Below, piece after piece: positions 1 to 8,258 of a stretch of 64,000 nt of DNA. The notes under the pieces are model-generated. The model did no database searches, was not told the DNA's origin, and saw only the letters and a list, made by a program, of their open reading frames with translations. Numbering within the stretch: the stretch's first letter is position 1; every line of letters starts with the position of its first letter. A program made the position numbers and the translations under genes. The DNA is taken from assembly GCF_000374165.1 (NCBI RefSeq), contig NZ_KB893761.1, forward strand, positions 124,800-188,799. The letters are read 5' to 3'. Source of the DNA: Parafrankia elaeagni (GTDB lineage: Bacteria > Actinomycetota > Actinomycetes > Frankiales > Frankiaceae).

Positions 1-620
1 AGGTCGCCGCCGCGGCGGCCGAGGCCTCGCAGCAGGCGGTCCAGCACGATGCCGACTTCGGTGCGGGCCCGGTCAGGATCCGCCGCGCGTGCGGTGTAGA
101 GGCTGGCCTCGGACAGCAGCGCGGCGACGAGCCGGGTCAGCGGAGCGACCGGCAGCGGGTCGATGCGCCCTTCGGCGGCGGCCCGCTCGAGCCACTCCGA
201 GAGCAGCCGGTAGCCGTGCTGCTCGACCAACTGGTCCCAGGCGTCGTTGCCGAGGACAGCCGGGCCGTCGATGAGCACGATGCGCTGGAAGTCGCTGTCG
301 GTCGTGGAGATGTCGAGCAGCGACTGGAAGCCGGTGCGCAGCTGCGTCCAGGCGTCGCTCGGCAGCTCGGCACCGCGGGCGAGCTCACCTGCGACGAGCT
401 GCTCGGCGACCTCCATCGCGACCTGTTCCATCACTGTCCGGAACAGGTCCGCCTTGTCCCGGAAGTGGTGGTACAGCGCTCCTCGGGTGACCCGCGCGTC
501 CGCGACGATCTCTTCGGTGCCGGTGGCGGCATAGCCCTGTTCGGCGAACCTGCGCCGTGCCGCGGCCAGCAGTACCTGACGGGTATCGGCCGTCTGTTCG
601 GGCCGACGGCTGCGTGTCAC
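1..620 (-). CDS. TetR/AcrR-family transcriptional regulator (3' end cut by window edge)
   Basis: The protein opens with a TetR N-terminal helix-turn-helix: residues 14-60 include LLAAARRRFAEQGYAATGTEEI and then the recognition-helix segment GALYHHFRDKADLF. The rest is an all-helical ligand-binding domain with no recognisable effector signature. The start is GTG at 620, seven bases after the TAA of the upstream MFS gene on the same strand, so the two are probably co-transcribed and this is probably the local repressor of the exporter. The palindromic site at 2482-2503 is the likely operator. About 206 residues are visible; the C terminus lies beyond the left edge. Family assignment is firm; the effector is unknown. 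Confidence 0.93.
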   Translation of the reverse strand, partial: MTRSRRPEQTADTRQVLLAAARRRFAEQGYAATGTEEIVADARVTRGALYHHFRDKADLFRTVMEQVAMEVAEQLVAGELARGAELPSDAWTQLRTGFQSLLDISTTDSDFQRIVLIDGPAVLGNDAWDQLVEQHGYRLLSEWLERAAAEGRIDPLPVAPLTRLVAALLSEASLYTARAADPDRARTEVGIVLDRLLRGLGRRGGD

Positions 621-627
621 CCCTTGA

Positions 628-2448
628 TTATGGTGCAGGTTCGGCTGACGCACCGGCGGTCGTCCGCCACGCGGTCAGTTCCACGTTCTCGTCGAGATCG
701 TCCCTGGTCCGGGCGGGGGCGGGCTGTTTCGTCATTACACGTTCGGAGGCCGTGACCCCCGCCGCCGTCTTCAGCGGGATCTCCGGAACGAACAGGATCG
801 CGAGGAGCGCGAACAGGGCGAGCGGCACGCTGGTGAGGAAGACGTCGGCCACCCCCATCCCGTAGGCGTGGTGCACGACTTCGGCCACCGGGCCGGGCAG
901 CGTTGACGGATCGGGTACGGAGCGTCCGTCCCCGAGGGTGTCGGCCGGCAGCCCACCGGCGCTGAGCCCGGTGACTGTCGCCCCGCTCACGCGGTGGGCG
1001 AGCAGCGCGCCGAGGGCGGCGACACCGGCCGAGCCGCCGAGGCTGCGGAAGAACGCGACGGTGGAGCTGGCCGTACCCAGATCGTCGGCGGAGGCCGAGT
1101 TCTGGGCGGCGAGGACGAGGTTCTGCTGGGTGGTGCCCAGCCCGGCGCCCAGCACGCAGGCGAACAGCGACACGGCGACCAGGCTGGTGCGGTCGGTGAC
1201 CGTGCTGAGCAGGCCCAGCCCGGTGCCGATCAGAATCGTGCCCAGAATCAGGATGTGCTTCCACCGGCCGGTCCGCGAGATGATCCGACCCGAGACCATC
1301 GAGGCGATCGCCAGACCGGTCACCATCGGGATCGTGAGCACTCCGGACAGTGTCGGGCTCTCGCCCCGTCCCAGCTGGTAGTACTGGCTGAACAACAGGT
1401 TCGTGCTGAACATGACGGTGCCGACGCAGGCGCTGGCGATGATCGTCAGAACAATGGTGCGGTTGCGGAACAGCCGGAGCGGCACGATCGGCTCACGGGC
1501 CCGCGCCTCGACGGCGACCGCGATGCCGAGCACGGCCAGCCCGCTCCCGAGCAGGATCGCGGACTCGGCCGACATCCAGCCGAAGCTGTCGCCCGCCAGG
1601 GACGTCCAGATGAGCACGCAGCTCACCCCGGCGGCGATCAGGGTCGCGCCGAGGTAGTCGATGGAGACCTCACGGCGCACGACCGGCAGCCGCAGGGTGC
1701 GCTGGAGCACCACGAAGGCGACCAGGGCGATCGGCAGGCCGAGGTAGAAGCAGGCACGCCAGCCCAGGCCGGGGATGTCGACGATCACGCCGCCGATCAG
1801 TGGGCCGCTGACCGTGGCGACGGCGAACGTCGCACCGAGGTAGCCGTTGTAGCGCCCGCGCTCGCGGGGCGCGATCATCGCGGCCATCGCGATCTGAACC
1901 AGCGCGGACAGCCCGCCGACACCGATGCCCTGCACCACGCGGAAGGCGATGAGCATGCCCGTGGACGTCGCGAGGCCGGCGAGCGCGGAGCCGACGACAT
2001 AGATCCCGAGGGCGGTCTGGACCAGCACCTTGCGGTTGAACAGGTCCGCGAGCTTGCCCCAGATCGGGGTGGTCGCGGTCATCGCGAGCAGCGTCGCGGT
2101 GACCATCCAGGTGTAGCTGGTGGAGCTGCCGTGCAGATCAGAAATGATCTTCGGTAGTGCGTTCGTGACCACCGTGGAGGAGATCATCGAGACGAACAGG
2201 GCGAGCAGCAGGCCGGTGAGCGCCAGCCCGGTCTCCCGCCTGGTCAGGCCGGCGGGGCTGGCGAGGCGCTGACGCTGCTCCTCGGACGCCGACGTGCGTG
2301 ACGTCGACGTGCGTGACGCCGACGGGGGCTGGGGTGCAGACGGGGGCTGGGGTGCAGACGGGGGCTGGGGCGCAGACGGGGCGCGGGCGGTGCTGCCGGA
2401 TGCGTGGCCGCCGGTCGGATCGGACGGCGGCGTCGTCGGGGTCGACGT
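628..2448 (-). CDS. DHA2 (EmrB/QacA-type) MFS drug exporter, unusual start
   Basis: A 14-helix major-facilitator exporter of the DHA2 group, expected to expel drugs or toxic metabolites by proton antiport. Visible are the TM1 motif MISSTVVTNALPKI, motif A-like GKLADLFNRK after TM2, and motif C-like GPLIGGVIVD in TM5. The first ATG is at 2187, but that cuts TM1 in half: the frame upstream encodes the rest of TM1 (LALTGLLLALFVS) and stays open to about 2500 with no ATG, GTG or TTG. An ACG at 2446-2448 sits six bases after a strong GGGAGG, and I use it as the start. This gives a Pro/Ser-rich N-terminal tail with three repeats (PSAPQPP). Automated calls will probably start at 2187. It overlaps no gene and is followed by tetR. 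Confidence 0.85.
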   Translation of the reverse strand, partial: TSTPTTPPSDPTGGHASGSTARAPSAPQPPSAPQPPSAPQPPSASRTSTSRTSASEEQRQRLASPAGLTRRETGLALTGLLLALFVSMISSTVVTNALPKIISDLHGSSTSYTWMVTATLLAMTATTPIWGKLADLFNRKVLVQTALGIYVVGSALAGLATSTGMLIAFRVVQGIGVGGLSALVQIAMAAMIAPRERGRYNGYLGATFAVATVSGPLIGGVIVDIPGLGWRACFYLGLPIALVAFVVLQRTLRLPVVRREVSIDYLGATLIAAGVSCVLIWTSLAGDSFGWMSAESAILLGSGLAVLGIAVAVEARAREPIVPLRLFRNRTIVLTIIASACVGTVMFSTNLLFSQYYQLGRGESPTLSGVLTIPMVTGLAIASMVSGRIISRTGRWKHILILGTILIGTGLGLLSTVTDRTSLVAVSLFACVLGAGLGTTQQNLVLAAQNSASADDLGTASSTVAFFRSLGGSAGVAALGALLAHRVSGATVTGLSAGGLPADTLGDGRSVPDPSTLPGPVAEVVHHAYGMGVADVFLTSVPLALFALLAILFVPEIPLKTAAGVTASERVMTKQPAPARTRDDLDENVELTAWRTTAGASAEPAP

Positions 2449-2481
2449 GGGAAGCCTCCCTCGGTCGAAGGCCTTTGGTTG

Positions 2482-2503
2482 GTTGTTACAACTAAATTTT
2501 AGT
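2482..2503. promoter_or_regulatory. Overlapping palindromes at the MFS-tetR promoter (candidate TetR operator)
   Basis: Two odd-centred inverted repeats overlap here: GTTGTTACAAC (2482-2492) and ACTAAATTTTAGT (2491-2503). On the minus strand the AT-rich core reads TAAAAT, a plausible -10 for the exporter operon, so a bound dimer would cover the promoter. The AT-rich patch stands out sharply in a region that is otherwise more than 70% GC. Binding by the TetR protein encoded at the left edge is inference. Confidence 0.55.
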
Positions 2504-2748
2504 CATAGAGGGCCCTGCTTGGCGAGATTGCTGAGCGAAAATCACCGCCGGACGGGTGTGACGTTGGGCTCCCACAACCCGCCCCGGGCGGGACGAGGCC
2601 TGCCGGGCCGGGCCGGGGGCGGCGTGCGGCGGGGCGGGGAACCGGCGTCCAGGGGCTGGTCGGGGCAGGTGGGCACCAGCCCGGACGGGTAGGCCGCGAT
2701 CGGCTTTCGCGGGCCCGCGGGGGGTGCGCCTGTGGCATCCTCCCTGGC

Positions 2749-4113
2749 GTGCTCCCACTGCTGGTGATCGGGCTGATCTCGCTCGCGTCGTGGATCTTTC
2801 TGGCGCTGTTCCGAGGTTTCTTCTGGCGGACGGACCAACGGCTGCCCCGCGTCGACGGGTCGCGGCCGCCGGCACGGTGGCCTTCCGTCGTCGCGGTGGT
2901 CCCCGCCCGGGACGAGGCCGAGGTGCTGCCGGTGACGCTGCCCTCGCTGCTCGCCCAGGACTACCCCGGCTCGCTGAGCGTCGTCCTGGTGGACGACTCC
3001 AGCACCGACGGGACAGGCGATCTGGCCCGGAAGCTGGCAGCCCGGGCCGCGGCGGCCCGGCCGGGGCAGGCCGTGCCGTTGACGGTCATCGGCTCCAGCG
3101 CGCCGCCCGCCGGCTGGACGGGCAAGCTCTGGGCACTGCGCCACGGCATCGCCGCGGCGGGTCCGGCGGACTTCCTGCTGCTCACCGATGCCGACATCGC
3201 GCACGAGCCGGGCTCGGTGCGGGCGCTGGTCTCATCCGCCACCGGGCACCGGCTGGATCTGGTCTCCCAGATGGCCCGGCTGCGGGTCAGCACCGGCTGG
3301 GAGCGGCTCATCGTGCCGGCCTTCGTCTATTTCTTTGCGATGCTCTATCCGTTCCGGTGGTCGAACAGTCCGCGGTCCCGGGTGGCGGCCGCTGCCGGCG
3401 GGTGCTCGCTCGTGCGCCGGCAGGTACTGGCCTCGGCGGGGGGGATCGACGCGATCCGGGCCGCGGTGATCGACGACGTGGCGCTGGCCCGGATCGTCAA
3501 GAAGTCCGGCGGCCGAACGTGGCTCGGTCTCGCCGACCACGTCGCCAGCTGCCGGCCCTACCCGCGCCTGGCGGACCTGTGGGACATGGTCGCGCGGACC
3601 GCCTACGCGCAGTTGTTCTGGTCGCCGCTGCTCCTGGCCGGCACCGTGCTCGGCCTCGGTGTGGTCTTCGTGGCGCCCGTGGTGGCGACTGTCGCCGGGG
3701 TCGGCACCGGCAACGTCGCGGTGGCCGCCGCCGGCCTTCTCGCCTGGTCGATCATGATCAGTACCTTCACGCCGATGCTGCGGTACTACCGCCAGCCGGT
3801 CGGGGTCGCGCTGACGCTGCCGTTCACCGCCGCGCTCTACCTGGCCATGACGATGGACTCCGCCCGCCGGCACCGGGCCGGCCGCGGCGCGGCCTGGAAG
3901 GGCCGGACCTACGCGGCTCCCGAGGGCCGGCGTTCAGTGGCCGAAGGACAACGCTCCGGTCAGGGCGTCGAGCCGTCGGCGCAGGGTGAGACCGTCGTCC
4001 GCCAGCGCGGACACGAGGACGCCCGGCCCGCTCAGCGGCATGAGGGCGACACCGTTCCCTACCGGGCTGGCGAGCGCATCGAGGCCGGTCAGCGGACCGG
4101 CGAGGAGGACTGA
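2749..4113 (+). CDS. hpnB: HpnB-like hopanoid-associated family 2 glycosyltransferase
   Basis: A membrane-anchored GT2 enzyme. It has an N-terminal membrane helix, then a GT-A fold with VVPARDEAEVLPVTLPSLL, LVDDSSTDGT (nucleotide-sugar Asp), GKLWALRHGI, LLTDADIAHEP (DxD-like), AAAAGGCSLVRR, AVIDDVALA and a late MVARTAYAQL, followed by two to three C-terminal membrane segments. The GKLWAL and FVYFFAMLYPFRW segments are typical of proteins named HpnB from hopanoid clusters; their exact substrate is unknown. The start is GTG 2749. The family usually ends near WKGRTY (about residue 388). Here the frame continues about 65 charged residues antisense into the 3' end of ureD. No other hopanoid genes are adjacent. 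Confidence 0.82.
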   Translation: MLPLLVIGLISLASWIFLALFRGFFWRTDQRLPRVDGSRPPARWPSVVAVVPARDEAEVLPVTLPSLLAQDYPGSLSVVLVDDSSTDGTGDLARKLAARAAAARPGQAVPLTVIGSSAPPAGWTGKLWALRHGIAAAGPADFLLLTDADIAHEPGSVRALVSSATGHRLDLVSQMARLRVSTGWERLIVPAFVYFFAMLYPFRWSNSPRSRVAAAAGGCSLVRRQVLASAGGIDAIRAAVIDDVALARIVKKSGGRTWLGLADHVASCRPYPRLADLWDMVARTAYAQLFWSPLLLAGTVLGLGVVFVAPVVATVAGVGTGNVAVAAAGLLAWSIMISTFTPMLRYYRQPVGVALTLPFTAALYLAMTMDSARRHRAGRGAAWKGRTYAAPEGRRSVAEGQRSGQGVEPSAQGETVVRQRGHEDARPAQRHEGDTVPYRAGERIEAGQRTGEED

Positions 4114-4836
4114 CCCGACCGCGCGGGCACCGGCGAGCACCGCCGGGCCGTGCACGCCGGGGACCTCCGGGCCCAGCCGGAGCTCCTGGCGCAGCAACGC
4201 CCGCCGCCGACCGGGCCCGGTCGCGTCGGCAGGGACGTCCACATCCACGTGGAGGGAGGTCGTCAGGTTGCCGCCCGGCTCGCCGAAGCGGCCCAGCAGG
4301 ATCTCCTCGCGGTAGCGCAGCCGTGCACCCGCCGCGAGCGTGATCCGTGAGATCAGGCGGTGCCGGGCGCCGCGGGCGACGATCGTGGGCTCCGGCAGGA
4401 AGGCCAGCTCGCCGCCTGCCCCGACCTCGGCCCGCACGGTGAAGGTGGACGGCCCGGCGCCCCGCCCGGGCAGCGCCACGGTCGCCGCGACCGAGCCCAC
4501 CACGAGGACGGCGCCCGCGCCCACAGCGATGTCGAGGCCCAGATCATCCCCGGCCAGCGGGCCGCCGGCGCCGCCGACGAGGTGGATCTCCACGACGTTC
4601 CCGGACCCGCCGGTGCGCCTGATCAGGACCGGGGTGGCCGAGCGGAGCTCGGTGACCCGCGCGGTGCCGCCACTGTCCAGCCCGACCCGCAGTCGCGCCC
4701 GCGCCCGCACCGAGGCGCGTGCCGGTGCCGGGCCCGCGGGTGGCGCTGGGGGCGGAGCCGTGTCTGTCGGTCGTGCGGAGCTGCCGGATGGCCGGGCGCT
4801 GGCGTCATGGGCGTGCGGGGGAGGACCCGGAACCAT
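3934..4836 (-). CDS. ureD: Urease accessory protein UreD
   Basis: Scaffold protein that binds apo-urease with UreF and UreG and channels nickel to the active site. The 300-residue protein has a Pro/Ala-rich N-terminal stretch of about 45 residues, then the UreD beta-rich core (RLRVGLDSGGTARVTELRS, NVVEIHLVGGAGGPLAGDD, and FLPEPTIVARGARHRLISRI matching the conserved PEP segment). It is the last gene of the ureF-ureG-ureD run, 17 bases after ureG. Its last 180 bases overlap the C-terminal extension of the glycosyltransferase on the other strand. Confidence 0.9.
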   Translation of the reverse strand: MVPGPPPHAHDASARPSGSSARPTDTAPPPAPPAGPAPARASVRARARLRVGLDSGGTARVTELRSATPVLIRRTGGSGNVVEIHLVGGAGGPLAGDDLGLDIAVGAGAVLVVGSVAATVALPGRGAGPSTFTVRAEVGAGGELAFLPEPTIVARGARHRLISRITLAAGARLRYREEILLGRFGEPGGNLTTSLHVDVDVPADATGPGRRRALLRQELRLGPEVPGVHGPAVLAGARAVGSVLLAGPLTGLDALASPVGNGVALMPLSGPGVLVSALADDGLTLRRRLDALTGALSFGH

Positions 4837-4853
4837 CGCGGAGAGGCTGCCGA

Positions 4854-5645
4854 TCAGACCGGACCGGCTGGACTGACCGGTGCGGGCAGCTGGGCGAGGA
4901 CCCAGTCGACCACCGCCGCCGCGCCGCCCTCGGAGCGCAGGTCGGTGAACAGGACCGGCCGCCCCGCCTGGCCGCCCCGCATGGCGGCGGCGTCTCGTGC
5001 CATCACACCCAGGTCGGCGCCGACCATCGGCGCGAGGTCGGTCTTGTTGACGACCAGCAGATCGCTGCTGGCGACGCCGGGCCCGCCCTTGCGGGGGACC
5101 TTGTCACCCCCTGCCACGTCGATGACGAAGATCTGCCGGTCGACCAGGCCGTAGCTGAAGGTCGCCGTGAGGTTGTCGCCGCCGCTCTCGACCAGGACGA
5201 GGTCGAGCCGCCCCAGCTCGGCCTCAAGGTCCTCGACGGCGTCGAGGTTGGCGGTGATGTCGTCCCGGATCGCGGTGTGCGGGCAGCATCCCGTCTCGAC
5301 GGCACGGATCCGGGCCGGGTCGAGGACCCCGGCGGCGCGCAGGAAGTCGGCATCCTCGGTCGTGTAGATGTCGTTTGTCACGACGGCGAGCCTGATCCGC
5401 CCGGCCAGGGCGCGGCACAGCGCGGCGACCAGGGCGGTCTTGCCGCTGCCGACCGGCCCGCCGACGCCGACGCGCAGCGCGCGGCCGGCCGGCGCCCCCG
5501 CGGCCGGCCGGCCCGGGGGGCTCTGCCAGCGAGGAGCCCCCGCCGGGCCCTCTCCGCCCGAGGCCATCGCACCGCCACCGCCGGCCAGGGCCCCGTTCAG
5601 TGCCGGGCCACCGCCCAGGTGGACCTGATCGTGATCAATGTGCAC
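4854..5645 (-). CDS. ureG: Urease accessory GTPase UreG
   Basis: SIMIBI-class GTPase that delivers nickel to urease. It has the P-loop [12 protein letters not shown], switch segment [13 protein letters not shown], the nickel-binding Cys-Pro-His motif in [26 protein letters not shown], and the base motif NKTDL. I chose GTG 5645, preceded by AGGGAGC at good spacing; the frame is open much further upstream but without protein-like content. The N terminus carries about 65 extra residues with several His (HIDHDQVH) and then Gly/Ala/Pro-rich sequence. No UreE is encoded nearby, so the His-bearing tail could help with metal handling; that is inference. Confidence 0.93.
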   Translation of the reverse strand: MHIDHDQVHLGGGPALNGALAGGGGAMASGGEGPAGAPRWQSPPGRPAAGAPAGRALRVGVGGPVGSGKTALVAALCRALAGRIRLAVVTNDIYTTEDADFLRAAGVLDPARIRAVETGCCPHTAIRDDITANLDAVEDLEAELGRLDLVLVESGGDNLTATFSYGLVDRQIFVIDVAGGDKVPRKGGPGVASSDLLVVNKTDLAPMVGADLGVMARDAAAMRGGQAGRPVLFTDLRSEGGAAAVVDWVLAQLPAPVSPAGPV

Positions 5646-5785
5646 TGATCGCTCCCTGTCTCCGCCTGCTCCCCATCTCCGCCTGCTCCCCATCTCCGCC
5701 CGCCGCGGTGAGCGTAACTCCGGGCACCGACATGTCCGCCTCCTGCCGGCCTGCCGGGTGGGTCGACGGCCGCACTGTGATCCCG

Positions 5786-6505
5786 TCAGGAGGTGAACAT
5801 GCGGACCTGGGCCGTACGGTGCCGTTCGGCGAGCAGGTCCAGATGCGGCGCGCTGCCGGCGGGAAGGTCGGCGGCAGGGCCGAGCGCCGCGGCGTCCGCC
5901 GCGGCGGCGGTGCGGTCCACCGCGGCCGCGATCTCGGCCAGCACACCGGTGACCGCCAGCGGGTCGAGACCGAGCAGCCGGACGGCGGCAGCCGCGGGAC
6001 CGTTCACCGAGGCGTGCGCGGCCGCGAGAGCGCCGTCGCGCGGTTCGAGCCCGGCGGCGGCGGCCACCACGCCGAGTGCCACGCAGTGGTGCGGAGCGGC
6101 CGGCGCCGAGGGCGGCACCGGCCAGGCCACCCGTGCCACCCGCATCAGCGCCCGGCCCTGCGCCCGGCTCGCGTCCCGCTGGGCCGGGGAGGGCGTGCGG
6201 GCGTCGACCTCCGCGTCGAACACCGCGAGGACATCCGGCAGCCGGGTCGCCTGGTCGGCGTCCGCGGCGGTCGCGCGCACCACCCGGCAGACGGCGGCCG
6301 CGAAGGCGGCGGCGAGCAGCCCCGCGGTCGCCAGCCGGCCGCGCAGGAACTCGGCCAGACTGTCCAGCCCGGTGATGGCACCACTGACGACCGCCGCCTC
6401 CACCCCACCGGAGTGCGCGTGCCCGCCGGCGGGCAGTCGGCCGTCTGCCAGGAGCAACAACGCGGCTCGAGCTTCCACGTGACCTGGCGTCTCTACCGCA
6501 TCCAT
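5786..6505 (-). CDS. ureF: Urease accessory protein UreF
   Basis: All-helical protein that bridges UreD and UreG and gates GTP hydrolysis during urease activation. Diagnostic segments are [21 protein letters not shown] near the N terminus (family SDSxFPxGGFxHSxGLE), then SLAEFLRG, and [13 protein letters not shown]. The ATG at 6505 is preferred over GTG 6523; it is preceded by an AAGGA-type site. About 140 bases separate it from ureG and contain only a short repeated CT-rich segment. It begins the downstream half of the split urease cluster. Confidence 0.9.
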   Translation of the reverse strand: MDAVETPGHVEARAALLLLADGRLPAGGHAHSGGVEAAVVSGAITGLDSLAEFLRGRLATAGLLAAAFAAAVCRVVRATAADADQATRLPDVLAVFDAEVDARTPSPAQRDASRAQGRALMRVARVAWPVPPSAPAAPHHCVALGVVAAAAGLEPRDGALAAAHASVNGPAAAAVRLLGLDPLAVTGVLAEIAAAVDRTAAAADAAALGPAADLPAGSAPHLDLLAERHRTAQVRMFTS

Positions 6506-6823
6506 CCGCCCATCCTTTCCCACCGCCCGGGTCCCGCCGAGGACGGGCCCTGCCCCCGCCGGGGTGCGGCCCCGGTCGCATCAGCGACAGGGCGGAAACG
6601 GTCGGCATCCGGCTGTGGCACTGTCGACGCGCGTTGCCGGTCCGAGTAGAAGGCGGTTTACCGTGCGCGATTCCGGGTGGTCTCCCAGGCCGGCGGGCTG
6701 GGTCCCGCCGCTGATCGTGAGCGGGGAGTACTGCGTCGTGCGGCGCGGCCCGGTGTAACACTGCTTTTCTAGGCTGTGCGGGGCGCCATGAGACCGGGCG
6801 CCGAGGCACTGCTGGAGGCAGAG
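6506..6823. promoter_or_regulatory. Divergent promoter region between ureF and phyH
   Basis: About 320 bases with no gene. At 6758-6775 the plus strand has ACACTGCTTTTCTAG running into TAGGCT, a plausible actinobacterial -10, about 50 bases before the ATG of the dioxygenase. The CACTG-(C)TTTTCTAG block recurs at 10889-10903 in front of the ABC operon. No convincing -35 is visible. No promoter for ureF was identified. Confidence 0.4.
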
Positions 6824-7747
6824 ATGGCATTGTCCGTGGTCACACCGTTCGCCGAACCGGGGGTGTTCCGGCCGGGTGCCGGCCCCGGCTCCGGCCCCGG
6901 CTCCGGCTCCGCCGCCGGCGTGGCCATGGACCTCGACGAGATCGAGGCGTTCTACCGGCGGTACGGCTTCGTGGTCCTCCGCGACCTGCTCGGGGAGGAC
7001 CTGGTCGGCCGGCTGGAGCGGGAGTGCGCGGCCGCCCAGGCGGGGGTCCTCGGAGGCGAGCTGCCGGCCCGCCACGGCTCGACCCAGTACCTCGACACCC
7101 GGTACCTCGACGACGCGGAGAGGGCCGGCGGTTTCGTCAACTACGTCGAGCACATCGAGGAGCTCGCGCCCGCCGTGCCGGAGACGACCGGCCACCCGGC
7201 AGTGATCGCGGTGGTGCGCCGCCTCATCGGAGACCGGGCCTGGCTCAGCGGCGAGGACAAGACCGGCGTCGTCTACCAGGACGCCCGGCCAGGCCGCGAA
7301 TCGAGCTACACCCGCATCGGCTGGCACACCGACTGGCAGGGAATGCCCAGCCTGGACGTCTGGCCTGGCCTGGCGTTCACCGTCCACATCGACCCCACCA
7401 GCCCGGCGAACGGTTTTCTGCGTCTCGTCCCCGGCAGCCACCTGTGGGCGACACCGGCGCCGTACCGCAATGTCAACGGGGTGCGGGTCCCGGATGACGC
7501 CCGTCCCGCCGGCGGGTACACCGACGTGGCGCCGCCGTTCGAGATGCCCCTGGGGTTCGAGCGGGTGCCCGGTGAGGTCGTCCTCTACGCCGAACGCGGG
7601 GACCTCCTGCTGCACGACGGTTACCTGTGGCACTCGGCCGCGCGGGCGACCGATGACACCGCGGTGCGCCGGCACGTGCGCGGGTCGTTCTTCGGCGGGG
7701 ACGAGTCGTCCTACCGCAGGCAGTTCATCAAGAACGCCGCACGCTGA
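6824..7747 (+). CDS. Phytanoyl-CoA dioxygenase (PhyH) family Fe(II)/2-oxoglutarate oxygenase
   Basis: A double-stranded beta-helix oxygenase of the PhyH group, which hydroxylates lipid or small-molecule substrates using Fe(II) and 2-oxoglutarate. The iron facial triad is visible: HTD in [14 protein letters not shown], and the distal His in [25 protein letters not shown] supplies the likely 2-oxoglutarate-binding Arg. The ATG at 6824 follows GGAGG at five bases; a GTG at 6776 is also in frame. An N-terminal Gly/Ser/Pro linker ([13 protein letters not shown]) precedes the fold. It lies on the opposite strand in the middle of the urease genes and its 3' end overlaps the SepF-like gene by 20 bases. 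The substrate cannot be read from sequence. Confidence 0.88.
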   Translation: MALSVVTPFAEPGVFRPGAGPGSGPGSGSAAGVAMDLDEIEAFYRRYGFVVLRDLLGEDLVGRLERECAAAQAGVLGGELPARHGSTQYLDTRYLDDAERAGGFVNYVEHIEELAPAVPETTGHPAVIAVVRRLIGDRAWLSGEDKTGVVYQDARPGRESSYTRIGWHTDWQGMPSLDVWPGLAFTVHIDPTSPANGFLRLVPGSHLWATPAPYRNVNGVRVPDDARPAGGYTDVAPPFEMPLGFERVPGEVVLYAERGDLLLHDGYLWHSAARATDDTAVRRHVRGSFFGGDESSYRRQFIKNAAR

Positions 7748-8072
7748 TGCCGGGGGCGGGCAGCTCGCGGCGGGCCAGGTAGCGCTCGCGCAGGTGGTGG
7801 ATGTCCTCCGCGGGCAGCTCCACCCCGGCGGGCACCAGCAGATAGGCGTGCGGGGCGATCCGCTCGATGTGCCCGGAGAGGGCGTAGACGGCGCCGGCCG
7901 CGAAGTCCAGGAACCGGCGCTCCAACGTCTCGCCGCCGTGGTCGAGGTCGACCAGCATGGGAATCCCGTCGCAGAGCCGGTCGACCGGCTGGCGGAGCTC
8001 GTCGTAGGTCGTCGGAGCGACGGCCGGGACGGTGGCCCGGGCCCGGGCTTTTCGGGGCATGGTCGGGTCCAT
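7728..8072 (-). CDS. SepF-like protein (cell-division protein family)
   Basis: The 114-residue protein carries the SepF core: GIPMLVDLDHG, RRFLDFAAGAVYALSGHIER and APHAYLLVPAGVEL match the beta-alpha-beta domain that binds FtsZ tails and tethers the Z-ring. The N-terminal amphipathic membrane-targeting helix of true SepF is not evident. ATG 8072 is preceded by GAGAGG; ATG 8147 is also in frame. It reads in the same direction as ureC, 186 bases downstream of it. It is probably a paralogue rather than the division SepF, which normally sits in the dcw cluster. Confidence 0.72.
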   Translation of the reverse strand: MDPTMPRKARARATVPAVAPTTYDELRQPVDRLCDGIPMLVDLDHGGETLERRFLDFAAGAVYALSGHIERIAPHAYLLVPAGVELPAEDIHHLRERYLARRELPAPGISVRRS

Positions 8073-8258
8073 CGGAGCGCCTCTCGTGAGCCGGGCCATG
8101 GCGAACGCCCATGATTTCCGACAGAAGGGGCGTCCGGACAGCGACACGCCGGAGCGGGACCACTACCGGCAGCATCTGGTCCCACCCGGCGTACCCGGCG
8201 CGACAGCGGTGGGACGAGCCGTCCGGCCGCGAGGAGATCGGAACAGTCCGCGACGAGC

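Noticed and set aside
994-2157. 387-codon plus-strand open frame
   Set aside because: It is antisense to the MFS exporter, rich in Arg/Gly/Asp/Gln and without any recognisable motif; a typical mirror frame of a high-GC gene.
5646-6830. Continuous in-frame extension upstream of UreG
   Set aside because: The extra residues are antisense to ureF, Arg/Gly-rich and non-homologous. The GTG at 5645 with AGGGAGC fits UreG.
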